NCBI GenBank assembly: GCA_963924555.1
Contig: OZ004590.1
Span: forward strand, 3,690,501-3,754,500
From: Crambe crambe
Taxonomy: Eukaryota; Porifera; Demospongiae; Poecilosclerida; Crambeidae
Reading direction: 5' to 3'
DNA: 64,000 nt
The notes beneath the pieces are model-generated. The model was not told the origin of the DNA, searched no databases, and was given only the letters and a program-made list of their open reading frames with translations. The position numbers and the translations under genes were made by a program. Shown here one piece after another: positions 60,701 through 64,000 of this stretch. The stretch's first letter is position 1, and the number at the start of each line of letters is the position of its first letter.

Positions 60701-61632
60701 CTCAGCATATTGGAGAAAAAGGTTTAGAACTATGTAACATAAAGGATTATCTAGTTCTAACTGTGTCTTCCTTTTGCCTGCAGTCTCAAAAGGCTCATCA
60801 AGTGACTCAATTCCACATCACCTGTTGGGATCCCTCTGGACAATGCTCCAACCTCAGAAGTATTGTGGATGTTGTTGACGAGATGGAAAAAATCCAGAGG
60901 AGAACTGGAAATAAGCCTATATTTGTACACTGCAAGTAAGTCTCAAATAATAACTGCAGGGGATGCATGCATGCATCATGAATATTTGCAAAGTGGAATT
61001 GTGGTTAGTTTTGTGACAATCATGGCTAACATAATAATATTAGCTACTCAGACAAGGGGTTACCAGCAGTATACTAGCATTTAGCTAGCTAACTTTGAAG
61101 CAGTAGGAGCTGCTAAGCACATATAAGTACGTATGTAGTAGGCAAGGTCTGATAAATATTGATTGCTAACTAGCTAGCTGAAATATGGCGCACAGTGTGC
61201 CTTGGGCAATAACAGCGATCACCACCACCACTACCACCACCAAGTTTGCACTCAGATGATTGATGACCCTTTACCTTATAATTTATTTTATTATAGTGAC
61301 ACAGTGACCAGGAGTGGGATGTTCTGTGCCATAGCCACCATCATTGATCGATGCAAGACAGAGGGAGTGGTGGATGTCTTCCAAGTGGTCAAGGCTCTCC
61401 GTGTTCAAAAACCTGGAGCTGTACCTACTCTGGTAAGTTCTCATTGTTTTCTATTCTAAGACGAAAGCTAATTTTATAGGACTAAACATGCAGGCATGTT
61501 CTATGCTAGCTAGAGTGTTCTGATATATATCTATTCTTTTTCATAAAATAGGCAAACTTCAGGACAATATATGATGCCATCCTTACCTTCTTAGACTCAT
61601 TCGACACCTACGCCAACTTCCAGAATGTGTGA
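45752..61632 (+). CDS. gene C: receptor tyrosine phosphatase, complete
   Basis: 25 exons: 45752-45845, 49755-50141, 51056-51382, 53881-54141, 54201-54500, 54603-54893, 54952-55230, 55393-55725, 55792-55888, 56311-56411, 56991-57388, 57449-57536, 57613-57695, 57769-57805, 57939-58153, 58289-58446, 58579-58714, 59139-59288, 59438-59531, 59693-59757, 60321-60455, 60593-60721, 60784-60935, 61297-61432, 61552-61632. Total 4527 nt, 1508 residues. Signal 1-31; Ig 32-160; Ig without disulphide 161-269; Fn3 domains 270-356, 357-456, 457-553, 554-646, 647-757; TM about 761-788; basic juxtamembrane to 823; cytoplasmic Ig about 826-915; D1 about 940-1245 (Asp1117 of WPD, Cys1149, Arg1155); linker; D2 about 1277-1508 (Cys1436, Arg1442). 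A type I membrane phosphatase. All phases close with no stop, and the exon plan equals gene A. Confidence 0.92.
46402..46497 (+). pseudogene. decayed signal-peptide exon copy in gene C intron 1
   Basis: Starts [20 protein letters not shown] and ends at TAG after a lost donor (GTGTCAAG). Orthologous to 23973-24068. Confidence 0.75.
48337..48396. repeat. (TTC)n microsatellite
   Basis: About 20 perfect TTC repeats in gene C intron 1; absent at the matching place of copy 1. Confidence 0.95.
49755..55725 (+). CDS. gene C exons: ectodomain (2 Ig, 5 Fn3)
   Basis: Seven phase 1-1 exons. The first Ig keeps Cys ('GLLCSST', '[10 protein letters not shown]'), the second does not ('[11 protein letters not shown]'). 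The five Fn3 domains match gene A in order, and the fourth (54952-55230) is nearly identical to the gene B one, more so than to gene A. The fifth ends in a Pro/Ser/Thr-rich stalk ([13 protein letters not shown]) before the membrane. Confidence 0.88.
50142..51055. other. gene C intron between the two Ig exons
   Basis: No exon. Its last 260 bp match the sequence before gene D's Ig exon (from ~40860), which shows where the gene D copy begins. Confidence 0.5.
51485..52990 (+). mobile_element. repeat related to 12566-14277 and 62012-63731
   Basis: Begins with the AGAGAGTGCGCTAGCACT hairpin and GTAGGGATGGC, then follows the 1.7 kb family ('aggtcaaagg', 'ctaaaaactc', 'cttctaccctta') at lower identity, with a different middle (~51720-52060). 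Near 52769 it reaches the ACAAGTGAGCGCAAAAAATT end and a further fold-back stretch. No coding capacity. Confidence 0.7.
52991..53880. other. gene C intron remainder
   Basis: No gene or clear repeat seen. The final ~170 bp match the intron before the first Fn3 exon of genes A, B and D. Confidence 0.4.
55792..56411 (+). CDS. gene C exons: transmembrane helix and juxtamembrane segment
   Basis: Exon 55792-55888: [20 protein letters not shown], then about eight more hydrophobic residues and CICVRT, a single helix. Exon 56311-56411: [20 protein letters not shown]..., strongly basic at the membrane side, which fixes the following part as cytoplasmic. Confidence 0.88.
56000..56170. repeat. minisatellite, ~26-40 bp units
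   Basis: Irregular repeats of 'aacttgggaccaatgggacc' with 'aggtcccat' in the intron between the TM and juxtamembrane exons of gene C. Partly self-complementary (GGACCAGGTCC). The open frames across it follow from the repeat period. Confidence 0.85.
56991..57388 (+). CDS. gene C exon: cytoplasmic I-set Ig domain
   Basis: '[19 protein letters not shown]', [12 protein letters not shown], '[19 protein letters not shown]', [12 protein letters not shown]-set pattern with Val and Met at the two Cys positions and Trp kept. It lies after the only TM helix and the basic cluster KRRR. The exon then runs into the D1 lead ('[18 protein letters not shown]'). Confidence 0.88.
57449..59288 (+). CDS. gene C exons: phosphatase domain D1
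   Basis: [15 protein letters not shown] (Phe980 where the family has Tyr), '[20 protein letters not shown]', [17 protein letters not shown] (Asp1117), [12 protein letters not shown] (Cys1149, Arg1155), [15 protein letters not shown]. Complete catalytic set. Confidence 0.92.
59438..61632 (+). CDS. gene C exons: linker and degenerate D2
   Basis: Fold kept, but WPD is replaced by WDP (1401-1403) and the P-loop is HCNDTVTRSG (Cys1436, Arg1442, no loop glycines). A three-residue insertion after WDP relative to gene A. The last exon ends [12 protein letters not shown]. Probably non-catalytic. Confidence 0.88.
59758..60320. other. gene C intron in the D2 region
   Basis: No exon or repeat recognised; AT-rich with scattered TAGC motifs. 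Confidence 0.4.
60936..61296. other. gene C intron before exon 61297
   Basis: No exon or named repeat; short CATG and CCA repeats only. Confidence 0.4.
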
Positions 61633-62011
61633 ATCTTAATTCAAAGTACTTTAGCTAGTGACTATTAAGAGGACTAGCAGACTCTAAGTTATTGAACAGT
61701 AATTGTAAGCTAAATTATCAGTTTAATTTTTATAATCATTCAGTGATATTTGATAATAATAATATTATTGAGCTGTCATGCAGGAGTGAATTTAGTTGAT
61801 GCAGGGCATACAATATCCAATGATGGAACTGATGTTCATCTAATAACAGTAATTTGGGCATGTGCATGCTATACGTAGGTTAATTAAGGAGTACTGATGT
61901 AAGTTACAAGTCATACTCTTCGTGGTTCACCATAGAATAAGTTTTTAATCCATAACGCAATTAGGTAATATTTCCATTCAACTGCCTATACCTTTACCAT
62001 AAAGTATGAAA
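61633..62011. other. 3' flank of gene C
   Basis: Holds the 3' UTR. I see no clean AATAAA signal. Unlike gene A and the B and D remnants, it lacks the typical 'attgacagccaatt' 3' UTR block, so the gene C tail has a different downstream history. Confidence 0.45.
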
Positions 62012-63731
62012 GTATCAGAGAGTGCGGTAGCACTCTCTAAGTAGGGATGGCAGGTCAAAGTCCATAGGACAGTATAAACTAAAAACTCCTCTTTCTCTTC
62101 TACCCTTACTCTACAGGTTCTCAGAAGGCTACAGTGAATTATTATATCTACAAAGAAGAGAGGAGAATGTTCAAAAGCCAAAAATTCATTCGCCAACATA
62201 AGAAAAAAACGAGTTCTAAAATTGACTTTTCGTTCTTTTTCTTTATAATAATAATAAGGATAATAATAATAATAAGATCGACGTACCGACTTACTGGCTA
62301 TAGTCATCAAAATTCTGCTTTGGCCATCTGTTAGAGCGGCACCTAGAGGCTGATCTTTTGCTATTAGTTTTGACTAAGGCTCTACTTCACTATTCGATAG
62401 CACTCGGAACACTGCTAATCTTTCTACGCCATTTTGAAGGGGGCGGGGCTTATGGGCGGAGCCACGTAAGCTTAAGTTTAGCTATAGCCAAGGTCTTCAT
62501 TCATTATCTGATGATGTTCCAGTCACTCCTTGCTGAATTACAGTACAGATGCTCATCCTATAGTAGCATTATAGCCAGTACTTTGCTGTAGTGTAGTCAG
62601 CTCACTTCACCATGCCGTGTACATGTCATTTACATTGCTGTTGCTGTAAAGTTTTATATCAACAAAACTTAAACAGCTAAACAAATTCTTCAACCAGAGA
62701 CACTGTATGTACCTACAAAAGAGGTTTATGTAGAGCTGGCTTTGTATAGTACTGTACTGTAGCCTCCCTCATTCAACTTCAAGCACTAAGAAAAAGGATA
62801 GAAATAAGTGAGCGTAAAAAATAAAAAGGTTAAGTAGGGATAGCCTAAAATCTAGCTGGGCTATCTATAATGTGCTGCAGCCTCGTATGAAAAAAATCTT
62901 CGCGATATTACCTCATAAAAGGGGTGGGGCAATTAATAGCAGTTCTCCTCATATAACACCTGCACAGGATGTGGCCATTTGATGGCATCCACTATTATGA
63001 TCACTACACCAAATGCATAAACTCCCCATACTCCTCCCTCAAGCAAGACATACATACCATCTCAATAATTATTTCAGTGATCACATATGTAACAATTAGC
63101 TAATGCTGTTCACTTTTTAAAATGTTCACTCCTTTCAGTACTCCATTACACTGCAGATGATCATCCTTCAAACTCTCCTCCCTGAACAGAATGAAATACT
63201 GATCATTAAATAAATTTAGTTCAATCAAGGAAGCCTTTAGTGTCTATCAATTTTCATAATCACAAAGAAAAAGAATGCAAACAAGTGAATGCAAAAAATT
63301 TCTTCGAAATAAAAATGTGAAGTAGGGATGCTATTATAACTGCAGCTTCATTATGAAAACCAAGTAGCTACTGCAGCATCAAAGCAGTATGGCCCAAAAA
63401 TCTAGCTGGAATATGTATTATAACTGCATGCAAGAGAGTGAACTTAGTGAAGTGACCCTTACCCATCATCAATTACAAGATACTATTCCTACTTCACTCC
63501 CATGATCAAGGGCCAAGGGAGTGAAGTAGGAATAGTATCTCGTACTTGATGATGGGTAAGGGTCACTTCACTAAGTTCACTCTCTTGCATGCAGTTATAA
63601 TACATATTCCAGCTAGATTTTTGGGCCATACTGCTTTGATGCTGCAGTAGCTACTTGGTTTTCATAATGAAGCTGCAGTTATAATAGCATCCCTACTTCA
63701 CATTTTTATTTCGAAGAAATTTTTTGCATTC
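62012..63731 (+). mobile_element. 1.7 kb composite repeat, inverted partner of 12566-14277
   Basis: Starts ATCAGAGAGTGCGGTAGC and ends in the ~440-bp palindrome (about 63290-63731). Nearly identical to the reverse complement of the gene A intron copy. No transposase. Boundaries are taken from where the two copies stop matching. Confidence 0.8.
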
Positions 63732-64000
63732 ATATTAATAGTTTTGAACATTATGTAGTTAGAACATTGTGTAACCTAATTACAGTCAGTGCATGTGCAA
63801 TTGATTCTTGTATTCTGTGGTCAGTTATTGTAATCTATAACCTTGTGGTTGTTTTTGTGGCTGTGCCAATGTTATTCTAGTGACAGCAAGTGAAATCCTT
63901 TGTTTTGTGCACTTAAATTTTACTTGATCCCGGAAGTAATTCATTGCACGGCAATTATTATTAAAATTTTAATTAGCTAATGTACAAACCTATGAATTTT
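63732..64000. other. unassigned right edge
   Basis: AT-rich, no exon or repeat recognised. Confidence 0.4.

Noticed and set aside
62012-63731. Helitron (one-sided hairpin followed by CTGA)
   Set aside because: The hairpin directly abuts the CT-R-R-like bases instead of lying about 10 nt inside, the other end is a long palindrome, and no TC start or AT target could be shown.

Overview
The window looks like animal nuclear DNA. It is AT-rich, its genes are built from many short exons with GT-AG introns, and it carries receptor tyrosine phosphatase genes with Ig and fibronectin type III (Fn3) domains, hAT, PIF/Harbinger and Ty3/gypsy-type elements, and dense short palindromic repeats. The compact introns, the repeated AGCT-rich spacers and the style of the Ig/Fn3 receptors make me favour a demosponge (Amphimedon-like). 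That assignment is from memory and inference, not from a database match.

The core is a tandem array of one receptor family on the + strand. Gene A (8229-20309, first exon off the left edge) and gene C (45752-61632, complete, 25 exons, 1508 codons before the stop) encode single-pass receptors. Their order is: signal peptide, two Ig-like domains, five Fn3 domains, transmembrane helix, a further Ig domain on the CYTOPLASMIC side, an active-looking phosphatase domain D1 ([13 protein letters not shown]), and a degenerate phosphatase domain D2. Exon borders and phases match one for one between A and C. Gene B (23309-31574) has the same signal peptide and ectodomain, but then runs into a fifth Fn3 and an Ig-like domain of other origin and stops. 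It therefore predicts a secreted receptor ectodomain, and an orphan phosphatase last exon survives at 33421-33501. Gene D (41126-43357) is a broken copy: one Ig and one Fn3 exon, an in-frame chimeric junction to a short tyrosine-motif tail, and another orphan phosphatase last exon.

Layout: 1-8228 is repeats plus a young 5.5 kb LTR element (2440-7928, minus strand) with an unusual integrase-before-reverse-transcriptase order, in what is probably intron 1 of gene A. 8229-20309 is gene A. 20310-23300 is intergenic. 23309-33501 is gene B and the orphan exon. 33526-40850 is a repeat block: a hAT relic, palindromic MITEs, an ~838 bp tandem array and a small element with 5-bp target duplications. 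41126-43357 is gene D. 43358-48290 is a second copy of the gene A tail / gene B head region. 45752-61632 is gene C. 62012-63731 is a 1.7 kb repeat that also occurs inverted inside gene A.

The array seems to have grown by duplication of a unit 'tail of one receptor + spacer + signal exon of the next'. Receptors then diverged by deletion (B and D lost phosphatase exons), gene conversion around the start exon, and transposon insertion. If expressed, A and C would be signalling phosphatases and B could be a soluble competitor for the same ligand.
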